Below are positions 20,681 to 33,198 of a stretch of 64,000 bases of DNA, in pieces. The notes beneath the pieces are model-generated. The model made no database searches, was not told the DNA's origin, and saw only the letters and a list, made by a program, of their open reading frames with translations. How positions within the stretch are numbered: position 1 is the first letter of the stretch; the number at the start of each line of letters is the position of its first letter. Source of the DNA: Antilocapra americana (taxonomy: Eukaryota > Chordata > Mammalia > Artiodactyla > Antilocapridae); the NCBI GenBank assembly GCA_007570785.1, contig ML664161.1, forward strand, positions 18,477,856-18,541,855, in the 5' to 3' direction. A program made the translations under genes and the position numbers.

Positions 20681-21612
20681 ATATTTTAAATCCAAGTTCA
20701 AGTGGCCCCAAAGTCACCTCACAAAAAGAATGCATGAAAGCATATGTTTATTTAAAATCTTTCACATACAGGCTGAGTGCCACAAAGCAGAGAAACCAGA
20801 GACCAAAGTGAACACTGTTGGGCACAGTTCTTCAACATAACATTTGTTCTGAAAAGCACAGATAATTATGAGAAGAGTCTAGACAGGGATAATGACCTTC
20901 TACTTAGACTTGCAAAAAAAGGAGGAGGGAGAGAGGAGAGGAAGGAAGGAAGGAAGGAAGGAAGGAGGAAAGAAAGGAAGGAAGGGAGGAAGGAGAAAGA
21001 TAGGTGCCTGAGCCAAGTACTTTCAGCCAGTCTGCATAAAATGTGTACTCAGTTAAATCTAGGTTGGCAGCTAAAAATGTGATATCACAGTACATTCAAA
21101 TGCCTTCAGAATTTGTGAGCTTCATGGCAGAATCTTGGGAGGGAGAAGGAAATTAACCAAAGTTGTTATTGTCATTTACAGAGTCAGATGTTAGAGCCCA
21201 GCACAAATCTCTCAAAATAGACTGGATTTGCTTAAAAGCAAATGGTTTTTGTTAGGGGTTTATTTTTCTTGTGTCAAAAACATAAAGTTACACTGTAAAA
21301 GGAAGTGGTAAAACCTACATCACTCAAAGCATTGGAGATGTATCCACGTGTTCCCACATGCTCAACAGTTATTTAAAGTGTGAGTCTCATTTTACCTGTT
21401 AATCCAATACTTGGAAGTATTCAACAAGGAGCTTAGCCTTTTTTCTCAGTTTTGATTTCTGAGCAATTGCAGAGAACACATTCTACTGAGGAAAAAAACC
21501 CTGAAATGTTTACATTCCAGAATCCATTTTAAGATCAACAGTATTTTCTGAGGTTTATTAAAGGTATTTACTGTCAGAATGAAGCACCAATTTCAATATA
21601 TTAATAAACATT
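20681..21612. other. Unique DNA with a purine microsatellite
   Basis: Apart from the GGAA-rich tract at 20914-21001 nothing is recognised. Confidence 0.5.
20914..21001. repeat. GGAA-rich polypurine tract
   Basis: Imperfect GGAA/GGAG units, all purine on the plus strand over more than 80 bases. Such tracts can adopt triplex structure and contain clustered ETS core motifs. The reading frames it opens (lysine/glutamate/glycine repeats) are artefacts. Confidence 0.93.
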
Positions 21613-22057
21613 GTTGGAAGTGAGAAAGAGATTTAAGGGACTGTATCTGATAGGCAGAATATCTGATGAACTATGGACAGAGGTTCGTGACATTGTACAG
21701 GAGACAGGGATTAAGACCATCCCCATGGAAAAGAAATGCAAAAAAGCAAAATGGCTGTCTGAGGAGGCATTACAAATATCTGTGAAAAGAAGAGAAGTAA
21801 AAAGCAAAGGAGAAAAGGAAAGATATTCCCCTCTGAATGCAGAGTTCCAAAGAATAGCAAGGAGAGATTTAAAAAAAAGCCTTCCTCAGCAATCAATGCA
21901 AAGAAATCGAGGGAAACAACAGAATGGGAAAGACTAAAGATCTCTCCAAGAAAATTAGCGATACCAAGGGAACATTTCATGCAAAGATGGGCTCGATAAA
22001 GGACAGAAATGGTATGGACCTAACAGAAGCAGAAGAGATTAAGAAGGGTGGCAAGAA

Positions 22058-22343
22058 GCCCAGGACTGATGCTCGGGGCTGGTGCATCGAGATTTCCCGG
22101 GGGGAGGGAGGAGGGAGGGAGGAGGAAGGGAGGAGGGAGGGGGGGTTCTGGAGGGGGAGNNNNNNNNNNNNNNNNNNNNNNNNNNNNNNNNNNNNNNNNN
22201 NNNNNNNNNNNNNNNNNNNNNNNNNNNNNNNNNNNNNNNNNNNNNNNNNNNNNNNNNNNGGGGGGTTCTGGAGGGGGAGCATATGTAAACCCATGGTGAT
22301 ATCATGGCATTGTATGGCAAAAACAATAAAAGGGGAAAAAAAA
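22058..22343 (+). mobile_element. L1 3' end nested in BovB, contains gap
   Basis: The insert shows the ruminant L1 3' UTR: GATGCTCGGGGCTGGTGCA, a G-rich polypurine tract, GGTTCTGGAGGGGGAGCATA, then ATGGCAAAAACAATAAAAGG and an A-run. Exact 17-bp direct repeats AAGAAGGGTGGCAAGAA (22041-22057 and 22344-22360) come from the host BovB. The polypurine tract is longer than in the L1 copies at 31.4 and 48.66 kb. Confidence 0.95.
22160..22259. other. Assembly gap, 100 N
   Basis: Exactly 100 N, the usual placeholder for unknown length. The same 20 bases (GGGGGGTTCTGGAGGGGGAG) lie immediately left (22140-22159) and right (22260-22279) of the gap, so the contig ends probably overlap and little or nothing may be missing. 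Confidence 0.97.
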
Positions 22344-23942
22344 AAGAAGGGTGGCAAGAATACACAGAAGAACTGTACAAAGAAGATCTTCATGATCCAG
22401 ATAATCATGATAGTGTGATCACTCAGCTAGAGCCAGACATCCTGGAATGTGAAGTCAAGTGGGCCTTGGGAAGCATCACTACGAACAAAGCTAGTGGAGG
22501 TAATGGATCTAGTTGAGCTATTTCAAATCCTGAAAGATGATGCTGTGAAAGTGCTGCACTCAATATGCCAGCAAGTTTGGCAAACTCAGCAATGGCCCCA
22601 GGACTGGAAAAGGCAGTTTTTATTCCTATCCCAAAGAAACTCAATGCCAAAGAATGCTCGAACTACTGCACAGTTGCACTCATCTCACACACTAGTAAAG
22701 TAATGCTCAAAATTCTTCAAGCCAGACTTCAGCAATACGTGAAACATGAACTTCCAGATGTTCAAGCTGATTTTAGAAAAGGCAGAGGAACCAGATATCA
22801 AATTGCCAACATCTGCTGGATCATCAAAAAAGCAAGAGAGTTTCAGAAAAACATCTATTTCTGCTTTATTGACTATGCCAAAGCCTTTGACTGTGTGGAT
22901 CACAATAAACTGTGGAAAATTCTGAAAGAGATAGGAATACCAGACCAACTGACCTGTCTCTTGAGAAACCTGTATGCAGGTCAGGAAGCAACAGTTAGAA
23001 CTGGCCATGGAGCAATAGACTGACTCCAAATAGGAAAAAGAGTATGTCAAGGCTGTATATTGTCACCCTGCTTATTTAACTTATATGCAGAGTACATCAT
23101 GAGAACGCTGGGCTTGAAGAAGCTCAAGCTGGAATCAAGATTGCCAGAAGAAAATCAGTAACCTCAGATATGCAGACAACACCACCCTTATGGCAGAAAG
23201 TGAAGAGGAACTAAAAAGCCTTTTGATGAAAGTGAAAGAAGAGAGTGAAAAAATTGGCTTAAAGCTCAACATTCAGAAAACTAAGATTGTGGCATCTGGT
23301 CCCATCACTTCATGGCAAATAGATGGGGAAACAGTGTCAGACTTTATTTTTTGGGGCTCCCAAATCACTGCAGATGGTGACTGCAGCCATGAAATTAAAA
23401 GACACTTACTTCTTGGAGGAAAGTTATGACCAAACTAGATAGCATGTTAAAAAGTAGAGACATTACTTTGCCAACCAAGATCCATCTAGTCAAGGCTATG
23501 GTTTTTCCAGTAGTCATGTATAGATGTGAGAGTTGGATGGTGAAGAAAGCTGAGCACCGAAGAATTGATGCTTTTGAACTGTATTGTTGGAGAAGACTCT
23601 TGAGAGTCTCTTGGACTGCAAGAAGATCCAACCAGTCCATCCTAAAGGAGATCAGTCCTGGGTGTTCATTGGAAGGACTGATGTTGAAGCTGAGACTCCA
23701 ATACTTTGGCCACCTCATGTGAAGAGTTGACTCAATGGAAAAGACCCTATTGTTGGGAAGGATTGGGATCAGGAAGAGAAGGGGACGACAGAGGATGAGA
23801 TGGCTGGATGACATCACCGACTCGATGCACATGGGTTTGGATAGACTCTGGGAGTTTGAGGTGGACAGGGAGGTCTGGTGTGCTGCAATTCATAGGGTCA
23901 CAAAGAGTTGGACACAACCGAGTGACTGAACTGAACTGAACT

Positions 23943-25902
23943 TGAGAACTATGGATGGAGGTTCATGACATTGTCAGGAGGCAGTGATCAAGACCATTGA
24001 TAAAAAAAAAGAAGTGCAAAAAGGCAAAATGGCTGCCTGAGGAGGCCTTACAAATAGCTGAAAAAAAGAGAAGCAAAAGGCAAAGTAGAAACGGAAAGAT
24101 ATACCCATTTGAATGCAGAGTTCCAAAGAATAGCAGGGAGAGATAAGAAAGCCTTCCTAAGTGATGAATGCAAAGAAATAGAGGAAAACAATAGAATGGG
24201 AAAGACTAGAGATCTCTTCAGGAAAATTGGAGACACTGAGGGAACATTTCATGCAAAGATGCGCACAATACAGCATAGAAATGGTGTAGACCTAACAGAA
24301 GTGGAAGATATTAAGAAGTTGCAAGAATACACAAAACTATACAAAAAATATCTTCATGACCCAGATAATCACGATGGTGTGATCACTCAGTGAGAGCCAG
24401 ACATCCTGGAGTGTGAAGTCAAGTGGGCCTTAGGAAGCATCACTATGAACAAAACTAGTGGAGGTGATGGATTTCCAGTTGAGCTATTTCAAATCCTAAA
24501 AGAAGCTGCTGTGAAAGTGCTGCACTCAATTTGCCAGCAAAGTTGGAAAACTCAGGACTGGAAAAAGGTCAATTTTCCTTCCAATCCCAAAGAAAGGCAA
24601 TGCCAAAGAATGCTCAAACTACTACACTATTGTACTAATCTCAGACGCTAGTAAAGTAATGCTCAAAATTCTCCAAGCCAGGCTTCAGCAGTATATGAAC
24701 TGTGAACTTCCATAAGTTCAATCTGGATTTAGAAAACACAGAGGAACCAGAGATCAAATTGTCAACATTCGTTGGATCATTGAAAAAGGAAGAGAATTCC
24801 AGAAAATAATCTACTTCTACTCTATTTACTATGCCAAAGCTTTTGACTGTGTGGTTCACAACAAATTGTGGAAAATTCTTAAAGAGATGGAAATATCAGA
24901 AACCTGATCTGCCTCCTGAGAAATCTGTATGCGGGTCAGGAAGCAACAGTTAAAACTGGACATGGAACAACAGACTGGTTCCAAGTCAAGAAAGTAGTAC
25001 ACCAAGGCTGTATATTGTCACCCTTCTTATTTAACTTATAGGCAGAGAACATCATGAGAAATGCTGGGCTGGATGAAGCACAAGCTAGAATCAAGATTGC
25101 TAGAAGAAATATCAATAACTTCAGATATGCAGATGATAACCACCCTTACGGCAGAAAGCAAAGAAGAACTAAAGAGCCTCTCGATGAAAGTGAAAGAGGA
25201 GAGTGAAAAGTTGGCTTAAAATACAACATTCAGAAAACTAAGATCATGGCATCTGGTTCTATCACTTCATGGCAAATAGATGGGGAAACAATTGAAACAG
25301 TGACAGACTATTTTGGGTTGCTTCAAAAGCACTGAAGATGGTGGTTGCAACCATGAAATTAAAAGACACTTGCTCCTTGGAAAAAAAGTTATGACCAATC
25401 TAGACAGCATATTAAAAAGCAGAGACATTACTTTGCCAACAAAGGTCCGACTAGTCAAAGCTATGGTTTTTCCAGTAGTCATGTATGGCTGTGAAAGCGT
25501 GACTATAGAAAAAGCTGAGTGCCAAAGAATTGATGCTTTTGTACTGTGGTGTTGGAGAAGTCTCTTGAGAGTCCCTTGGACAGTAAGAAGATCCAACCAG
25601 TCCATCCTAAAGGAAATCTGTCCTGAATATTCATTGGAAGGACTGATGCTGAAGCTGAAATTCCAATACTTCGGCCACCTGATGCAAAGAACTGACTCAT
25701 TTGAAAAGACCCTGATGCTGGGAAAGATTGAAGGCTGGAGGAGAAGGGGATGACAGAGGATGATATGGTTAGATGGCATCACTGACTCAATGGACATGAC
25801 TTTGAGTAAACTCCAGAAGTTGTTGGACAGGGAGGCCTGGTGTGCTGCAGTCCATGATGTAGCAAAGAGTCGGACACAACTGAGCGACTGAACTGAACTG
25901 AT
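23943..25902 (+). mobile_element. Second BovB LINE in tandem
   Basis: Begins in the post-endonuclease linker (GAACTATGGATGGAGGTTC) directly after the 3' end of the preceding BovB, and ends GAGCGACTGAACTGAACTG. It keeps recognisable linker, reverse-transcriptase and C-terminal segments but has many stops and frameshifts, for example an extra base after the YADD codons near 25135. The last 450 bases keep an open frame of about 146 codons. Confidence 0.94.
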
Positions 25903-26213
25903 CTTAAGATTTTTCTGAATGACATTTAGGAAATACATAATGAGTGTATACATTTTATCTATATATTTATGAGAGGCTCTGTGACATATCATAATAAGGA
26001 AAACAGGTTTTTCTAGATTGAACATATGCATAATGGGAAGAGTTCCAAGAATTTAGAGAAAAGCAACTTTGCCCTGAACTTTTCAAGATAACTGGTTCAA
26101 TTATGTTATTCTTCTCCTGCTGTTATCTCATATAGCTTGAAATTTGAGGTGTGAAACAGGTACATTTTCATTGCATTATAAATAATCTCAAAAGAGAAGT
26201 TGAAATCTAATTT
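25903..26213. other. Unique spacer
   Basis: AT-rich DNA, nothing recognised. Confidence 0.5.
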
Positions 26214-26400
26214 TGCTTCCCTGGGGGCTCAGAGGTTAAAGTGTCTTTCTGCAATGCAAGAGACCCAGGTTTGATCCCTGGTTTGGGAAGATCCCCTGGA
26301 GAAGGAAATGGCAACCCACTCCAGTCCTCTTGCCTGGAGAATCCCATGGATGGAGGAGCCTGGTGGGCTACAGTCCACAGGGTCGCAAAGAGTTGAACAC
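26214..26400 (+). mobile_element. Bov-tA SINE, short tail
   Basis: A sense copy from GCTTCCCTGGGGGCTCAGAGG to TCGCAAAGAGTTGAACAC. It lacks the usual GACTGAGCGACT end, so it is truncated at the 3' end. Confidence 0.94.
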
Positions 26401-26541
26401 TTTAAAAAGTTTAAATGTCTTAGAATTTTTAGAATTCTTAAGCATAAATACAATATTAATAACTTCTGAGTATAAGAAGAGGAATAACATTAAGTCACTT
26501 TTTATTAAGCCACTTTTTACATTGTATATACACACGCACAT

Positions 26542-26737
26542 GGGCTTCCCTGGTGGCTCAGCTGGTGAAGAATCCACTTGCAAAGAGGGAGACCTGGGTT
26601 CGATCCCTGGGTTGGGAAGATCCCTTGAAGAAGGGAATGGCTACCCACTTCAGTATTCTGGCCTTGAGAATTCCATGGACTTTATAGTCCATGGGGTCAC
26701 AAAGAGTTGGACACGACTTAGCAACTTTCATTTTCAT
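26542..26737 (+). mobile_element. Bov-tA SINE
   Basis: A sense copy from GGGCTTCCCTGGTGGCTCAG to ACGACTTAGCAACTTTCA. Similar ATACACAC-type sequence lies on both sides and may be the target-site duplication, but microsatellite drift obscures it. Confidence 0.94.
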
Positions 26738-28305
26738 ACACACACATACATATAATATTTAAGGTAGTATCAGGGAGCAATTATTCTCCAAAATTTGCAT
26801 ACAGGTGAAATTTACTGATTTTGAAGGTCATAGTTGTCCCTTACTTTCTGACTTCTTGGATCCAAGATTTTAGGGCTAGGTGGAGCAAAGGATTATTTCA
26901 CCTGAAGAAATGGAGGTACCAGGAAGACAGGGCTGAGCTGACTCTTATATGCTCTTCTACTTATCTCAAAGTGTACATCAGGTCTGTTGAGAGATATCAG
27001 TGATACTAAACAAATTATTAGTCATAATAATAAGGCATTAATTATGCTTGACAGGGATGTAGCTCTTAGCATTTCTGTGGGCTTAGATTTGTGTTACCTA
27101 ATTTCTGAATTCAAGTGGCAATACTCCACCTTAAATTGTCTATATAGCTACAAGACTAAAACATAAAGGAAAAAAAATAAACTGCCAATTTTCTTGAACC
27201 AAATAAATCATCCTAACTGAATTTGAGTTTTCTTCTGGTACCATGAAGTACTGGTAAATGGATCATGCTTTTTGCATATCATTTCCTTAAGAGATAAAAT
27301 AAAGACAGTCATTTCTTCCTATTTAGAAGTTTTGTCATGGAAACATACTAAAAAAAAATCAGCCCTAACCACTTGGGACCAGTCTTTCCAAATGGATGTA
27401 CTGAGCACACTGTTGATTCAGACTGAAGCATTTACTCAGCTTAGTGATTATCTAGCATTATCTCAGTGGATAATGATTTTAATACTTCATAACACTCATT
27501 ATGGCATTAGTGGTTTCATATTAATAAGATATTAGTTTTGTTATTCAGGAAATCTATTACATGAGAGTAGGAAAAAAAAAAAAAACCCAAATCAACCTTA
27601 AAGCCCTTGTTACCCAACAGAGTTTTTGTTTGTTTGTTATTTATCAAAATGCCTTTCCTTATTGAAACAATTATTTAAGCTTTCCATGATTCTATCTCAC
27701 TATGCTTAGTGTTAAAAAAATATATTGTTCTTTGAGAGTTTGATCCTGTGACTGCCATACTTTGCATTTGGCTAATAGTTGATCCAAAGAAAAATGTTAG
27801 ATTATCTTATTTCAACTTATTTAGCTTTTAATAGGCAAAAATGATTTGATTTTAATGCTCATCTTTCATTCTGTGCAAATTCATGATAAATGTACTGTAG
27901 ATAAAAAACAATAGTTTAGAAGTAATATCATTACCCTTGGGACCCAATGGCTTTCAAAGCTTATGAATTAACAGAAAGTTCTTTAATAACATCACCCATC
28001 CTGTTCTCATGATGAAGCATGAAAATTGACACAGAGGAGTGTCATGTCAGGGTTTTAAAAGGTCTGGTAATGTCTGGATGAAAACTTTTACTCTAAAGAC
28101 TTGAGAAATTGCCTGAGGAGAAGTCTTCCCTTAAAACCATAGCATTTTCTAACAACTCTTAGACTTTTGAATTTAATCCCAAACCAAGAAAATGAGAAAT
28201 CTGTGTAAAATGTTGAAGGAAAATATAAATATCCATATATCCTCCAGTAAGAGGGTAGCTCTAATAATTAGGTTAAGATGTCTGATATACAGTTAAAAAC
28301 AAAAA
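26738..28305. other. Repeat-poor AT-rich DNA
   Basis: About 1.6 kb with no recognised repeat or gene. Confidence 0.5.
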
Positions 28306-28440
28306 CAAGACTGATTGATTCATTCAACAAATAGCTATTGAGGGCCTGCTCTGAGTCTGGTCCTGGACTAGAAGTTAAGAATAGGGACACAGTTATGAAT
28401 AAAGCACAGTTCTTGCTCCAAGGAGATGTTTATTCTTAAA
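28306..28440 (-). mobile_element. Ancient L2/MIR-type fragment
   Basis: TTCATTCAACAAATAGCTATTGAGG then CTGGTCCTGGACTAGAAGTTAAG-like and ATGAATAAAGCACAG sequence matches a common old mammalian repeat seen next to L2 3' ends in antisense. Exact family uncertain. Confidence 0.55.
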
Positions 28441-29852
28441 GCTACTTGTCAGATCTCACAAGTATAGACCTAATTTTTCAATATAAGTGGTTAACTGCAG
28501 ATTCTAAGTCTTCTTCATTCAAGATACACCATCATCCCAGAATGAACACAAAGTAAAGAATTTGGATGGCAGAAAGTCTGCCGTAGTAAACAGTATTATT
28601 AATAACACCTTCAAATTGTGAAGACTATATTAGATTTACTCTTTCTCATTAAATTGAAAAGTGAAGAATTGATGTTTCTTTCAAGTTTTTAGAAATGCAT
28701 TCTAAAAATTATGGTTTCATAAAGCTAATTTTAGTTATTTTGATTTTCCCCTCCAGTTTCTTATTTTATCCATTTCTCCCTATAACAATGGAAAAATGCA
28801 CTCTCAGGGAAATCTGACTCTGTTTCAAGAGACTCATAATGGAGCCTAACGGGACTTATAAAAGGATTTATTTTTTCAATGCATTTTTGGGCAACTGAAT
28901 GGAAAGCTTTGCAAATGCAGAGTAAGCAACAAATTCAAAACTTTGAGAGCTGAAAGGAATGCCACCAATTCAGAAATTCTTGCTTTCAATCTTTCAGTTG
29001 GGGAATTACTGATTTTTAGGAGACTTTAGTGTGTGTAAATGACAAAACCATTTTGGATAGTAGTGTTTTTACTGAAGGATGTAAGATTTTTAAAGTCTCG
29101 AACTCTGTAAAAAGCAGTGGCTTAAGATTTAAATTTTAAGTGTTGGATATGTGGACATGAGGGATGGGGTTCAGAAAAATCTGGTAAGAAGAGCTCAAGT
29201 CATGAAAGCTTTAAAAAAGAAGTGAGGATTCGAAATGCATCAGACAGATCTTAACATTATATTAAATGCATTTCAGAGTTCACACTATGGCACTCTAAAT
29301 AAAGTAAAAATGTGACTATTAAATATTTTCTGTAGCATTTTTGGTGGTTTTCTGAGTCTAGTCACCGAAAACTTTGTAAAATCATGCTGATTCAAGAACA
29401 TAGGAGAACATTTATATATCCTAAGGTGAGCCCCAGAATGAACACATTTCACTCCTTTTGCAAGTTTAAAGTTATAAATATCAGAGGTTGACTTCTGGAC
29501 CTTTTGCTACTAGACACAAGTGATCTTTGAGATGAACTGATGTTGCTCAGTACTTCAAAGAATACTGAACAGATTCTCAGAATCCTCAAACAAAGCAGCC
29601 TAGTAACACCAACAAAAGTGCACCATGTTCTCCAGGGTCTAGTGGACCAAACAACCCAATATGACAATTCCATGTGAGTCCTGAATATCACAACTTGACT
29701 TGATTTCTATTTGTAACAGCCTCTAGTTTTAAGTTTATTTTCTTCCAGATTTTAATGTAAATCTGCTGGCAGAGAAGAGATGTATATATATTTCAGCAAC
29801 ATTAACTCATTTAGTTATCTCGAGACTTTCATATACTCATGCACATGCTCAT

Positions 29853-29905
<53 letters not shown>

Positions 29906-31284
29906 CCCCATAACTCTTGCCACCTAGAAATCTTCCCAAAGTCTCTCTCTTAATACCAAAGTAAATGGTAAGTTTGAAAAATAGCACCCTTTTACTGCAA
30001 TTTGACAACAGCCATCTTTTCAAATATTATAACAGGCCCTGGTCTCTGGCACTTAATACAAAAGTTTTCTGTATATCACAGGATAATACAATGGTATTTT
30101 GAAACTCTACATTACTGCTAAATCATCTTTCTGCCTAAAATTATCACACCAAAGCTTCAGAATGAAATATATGGGGATTCATATAGTTTTCCCATTTTTG
30201 GAAGAAGCAAAAACATCCCAAGGGGCAATTTGGATGACACATGGATGAACAAATATTCACTTGTTCCTCTGCAGTTATTTTTCAAATAAGTCTTCCACAT
30301 TAGGTGTAATAAACATATGTAAGTGAGCTCTAAAATCTAAAAATTAGGTTGCCCTTTGTGATTGGAAATCAGTGATGATAATGTGGGAATTATGCCACAG
30401 GAAGGTATCGTTCCAGTGAACAACCCTGGCTGTCGAATTTCTGATCTTGTTGCAACCTGAGCTCAATAGCCAGGAAAATAGCAAACCAGTAATTGTGTGA
30501 ATCCAATCAGGGAACAAAATCACAGAATTTTTCAGTAAGTAAGAAAATGGAATTGTAAATATCAGCCTTGTTTATTTCCCATTACCACAGCTGGAGGCGA
30601 GAAAAGAACATGGTTTAGTACAATACAGTCAGGTAGGAATTATCACATACAATGAGGTTGAAATTCTAGAGAAATATTGGAAAAAGAAAGCAGAACACCT
30701 TCACAAAATCTGCTTGGGTGTGGCTCCCTGGTCCCATTCCCCCATTTAAGATCACATGTGATTTAAGACAAAACTATTTTGAAGTTTTAGCAGTAGCAAA
30801 CCTGCTCCCTTTTGCCAAGAATAAATAATTATCAGAGCATTTCTGTGAGCTATTATTTTTTAAAGAAAGGCATTTTTTTCACACTATATGCCTTGATGAT
30901 AATTTTTTCAGAGCAGTCTAATGACTGATTTATTATTAGCAAATGGCAATAGCTGTTGCTCAGAGGAGTACTTTTATATTACTCAACGAGTACCTGGGGA
31001 ACAAATTTGTGTAACGATCTATTATGTGTGTGCCACTCACAAATGCTGACTTGAGGTAGGCTGCCTCAGCCAGAACTGGCAAGTAGACATTGTCTGTAAG
31101 GGTAAAGAGCATCCCCTCTGTGATTTCAGAACTTCAGGCCTCTTGGTGTACCTGTGAACTTCGCTTTCCCAAAAACCTCCCCCCAAATCCTCTGTTTTGT
31201 ACCCTTCTTCCTTATTTCTCCCAATGAACTGACTTTCTCAGTTCTTTTGTGACTCTCCCAACAATATCTTACACTTCTTATGAG
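28441..31284. other. Long repeat-poor interval
   Basis: About 2.8 kb, apart from a CA microsatellite, without recognised repeats. That is a low density for this window. No frame, splice pattern or motif points to a gene. Bases 30400-31250 look compositionally balanced and are a candidate region for conserved non-coding sequence. Confidence 0.5.
29856..29899. repeat. CA microsatellite
   Basis: Twenty-two uninterrupted CA units; a likely polymorphic marker. Confidence 0.98.
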
Positions 31285-31540
31285 AAAATGATATGGGAGA
31301 ACGGCACTGAAACATGTAAACTATCATATGTGAAATGAATCACCAGCCTAGGTTTGATGCAGGATGCTCAGGGCTGGTGCACCGGGATGACCCAGAGGGA
31401 TGGAATCGGGAGGGAGGAGGGAGAGGGGTTCTGAAAGGGGAACACATGTATACCGAAGGCAGATTTATGTCAGTGTATGGCAAAACCAACACGATAATGT
31501 AAAGGAAAAAATAAATTAATTAATTTAAAAAAAAGAAAGA
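31285..31540 (+). mobile_element. L1 3' end, sense
   Basis: Ruminant L1 3' UTR: GATATGGGAGAACGGCACTG, CAGGGCTGGTGCACCGGGAT, the GGGAGGGAGGAGGGAGAGGG tract, TATGGCAAAACCAACACG and an A-rich tail. Strongly 5' truncated. Confidence 0.92.
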
Positions 31541-32134
31541 AAAAACCCCACTTTCATCTTCCTATAAATAATGGCAATTAGAAGCCAGTTCTTAAGATAT
31601 TTAAAAATCTTAATTAGTCTAGCACGAAGTGGTAATCTTTTACTTAAAAATAAGTAAGGATATGACTGGCTTCTACCATATATTGTTGAATGGTAGAAAC
31701 CAACACAATATTTTAAAACAATTATCCTCTTGTTAAAAACATAAAAATATAAGTAAGGATAACAAATGGAGGAATAATAGGGTCATGCGAAAATGACATT
31801 AGGACATTTGGTATAGAGAATCCAAATTCATCTTATGAAAAGCTTAGTGAAAAGTTTCACACACATTTCACCTATACTAGAATTCCTGGTATTATCTCTT
31901 CATGGAAATAAAGACTAGAAATCCAAGGAAAGAATGATCACATCACAGGGATAGTTTGTTCATGGTTTTATTATAGTCTTTTTATTCCAGAGGATATAAA
32001 CTGGCTCACATAGTTACATGGAGTGCAGTAAGTTATATTAAATATAGATGAGAAAAAATAAAGATTTGGACATATAAAAAACACAAAAGAGAAATCAGGT
32101 CAGGTTAAAACTATAGATCTCCATACTTGTGGGG
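31541..32134. other. Unique AT-rich DNA
   Basis: No repeat or gene recognised. Confidence 0.5.
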
Positions 32135-32470
32135 TGTATCAGTCAAGGTTCTGATAAAAAAGAAAAAAAGAACCAACAAGGGTGAGAGAGAGAGAGAGAG
32201 AGAGAGAGTGTGTGTGTATTTGTGTGTCTGTATTGGCTAACAGACTATGTTACGGCAAATATGGAGACTGGCAAGTACAAAATCTGCAGGGTGGGCTGGC
32301 AGCAGACCTAGGGAAGAGCTGATGTTGTCGTTCAAGTCCAACAGCCTTCTTTCATTTTGTCCCATCTCTGTCACTCTGTCACCTTTTGTATAATTTGGTA
32401 GTATTTCTCTGTGCATCCCATCTCTGTTTCTGGCTTCTGTTGAGATGCGCTGAGTGGATACATGAGTCAC
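32135..32470 (+). mobile_element. Old LTR-like repeat with GA/GT microsatellite
   Basis: TGTATCAGTCAAGGTTCTGA, a GA/GT run, then ATATGGAGACTGGCAAGTAC-like sequence match an abundant old mammalian repeat that begins TGTATTAGTCAGGGTTCT. I cannot assign the family name securely. The microsatellite (GA 32184-32208, GT 32209-32217) is part of it. Confidence 0.5.
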
Positions 32471-32484
32471 ACCCTTGGTCTCTT

Positions 32485-33198
32485 GTTTTTTCAGTTACTT
32501 TATTTTTAAAATATTTTTATTTTTTAAAATTTACTTTAATTGAATGAGAATTGCTTTATAGAATTGTGTTGGTTTCTGCCATACACCAACATGAATCAGC
32601 CATGGGTATACATATGTCCCCTCCCTCTTGAACCTCCCTCCCACCTCCCACCCCATCCCTCCCCTCTAGGTTGTCATAGCACCCTGGTTGGAGTTTCCTG
32701 AGTCATATAGCAAATTCCCACTGGTGATCTATTTTACTTATGGTAGTGTATATGTTTCCATGTTACTCTCTCCATTTGTCTCACTCTCTCCTTCCCCCGC
32801 TCCCATCCTCCATATCCATAAGTCTGTTCTCTATGTCTGCATCTCCATTGTAGTTCATATATACAATTGAATACTCCTCAGCCATAAAAAGGAACACATT
32901 TGAGTCAGTGTTAATGAGGTGGATAGACCTAGAGCCTATTCTACAGAGTGAAGTAAGTCAGAAAGAGAAAAACAAATATTGTATATTAACACATATATAT
33001 GGAATCTAGAAAGATAGTACTGATGAACCTAGTTGCATTGCAGCAATGAAGATGAAGACATACTTTATTTTTTGCAATCTTATGTTGATGTCTGCTGTAC
33101 AACAACTTTAATCTGCCATAAATTATGACCTAGAGGAGTGGGATTGGGGAATAAGAGGGAGGCTCAAAAGGGAGAGACTGTGTATATGATTATGGCTG
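32485..33198 (-). mobile_element. L1 3' end with inverted 5' segment (twin-primed)
   Basis: From the left there is a T-rich tail and an antisense L1 3' UTR (AACATGAATCAGCCATGGGT, CCTCCCTCTTGAACCTCCCT). Near 32848 this switches to sense L1: TGAATACTCCTCAGCCATAA, GTGAAGTAAGTCAGAAAGAG, ending GATTATGGCTG. One exact 14-bp direct repeat, ACCCTTGGTCTCTT, flanks the whole composite (32471-32484 and 33199-33212). Two segments in opposite orientation, 5' ends meeting inside, under one duplication, is the twin-priming structure. About 0.2-0.3 kb of 3' UTR is present in both arms, which is unusual, and the two arms differ noticeably. Confidence 0.7.

Larger units (their letters stand above)
21613..23929 (+). 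pseudogene. Decayed BovB ORF2 with nested L1
   Basis: The linker and reverse-transcriptase regions can be followed: the DYAKAFD block near 22870, the LSPCLFNLYAEYI-like block near 23065 and the YADD position near 23170, where the DNA reads TATGCAGACAAC and so encodes YADN. Apart from the L1 insertion there are several frameshifts and a TGA at 23022-23024. Both the broken frame and the altered YADD motif rule out activity. Confidence 0.85.
21613..23942 (+). mobile_element. BovB LINE, 5' truncated, split by L1
   Basis: Runs from just after the endonuclease (GAAGTGAGAAAGAGATTTAA) through the reverse transcriptase to CGAGTGACTGAACTGAACTG. An L1 3' end with an assembly gap interrupts it at 22058-22343. 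The 3' end abuts directly on the next BovB at about 23943 with no spacer. Confidence 0.94.

Noticed and set aside
20777..21082. Lysine/glutamate/glycine-rich 101-codon frame
   Set aside because: Its repetitive part is a translation of the GGAA microsatellite.
22039..22418. Open frames running through the N gap
   Set aside because: They contain unknown residues over the gap and read through a G-rich L1 3' UTR; they are artefacts of translating N.
29856..29899. CA, GT, TA and GGT runs as functional elements
   Set aside because: They are ordinary microsatellites and are listed only as repeats.
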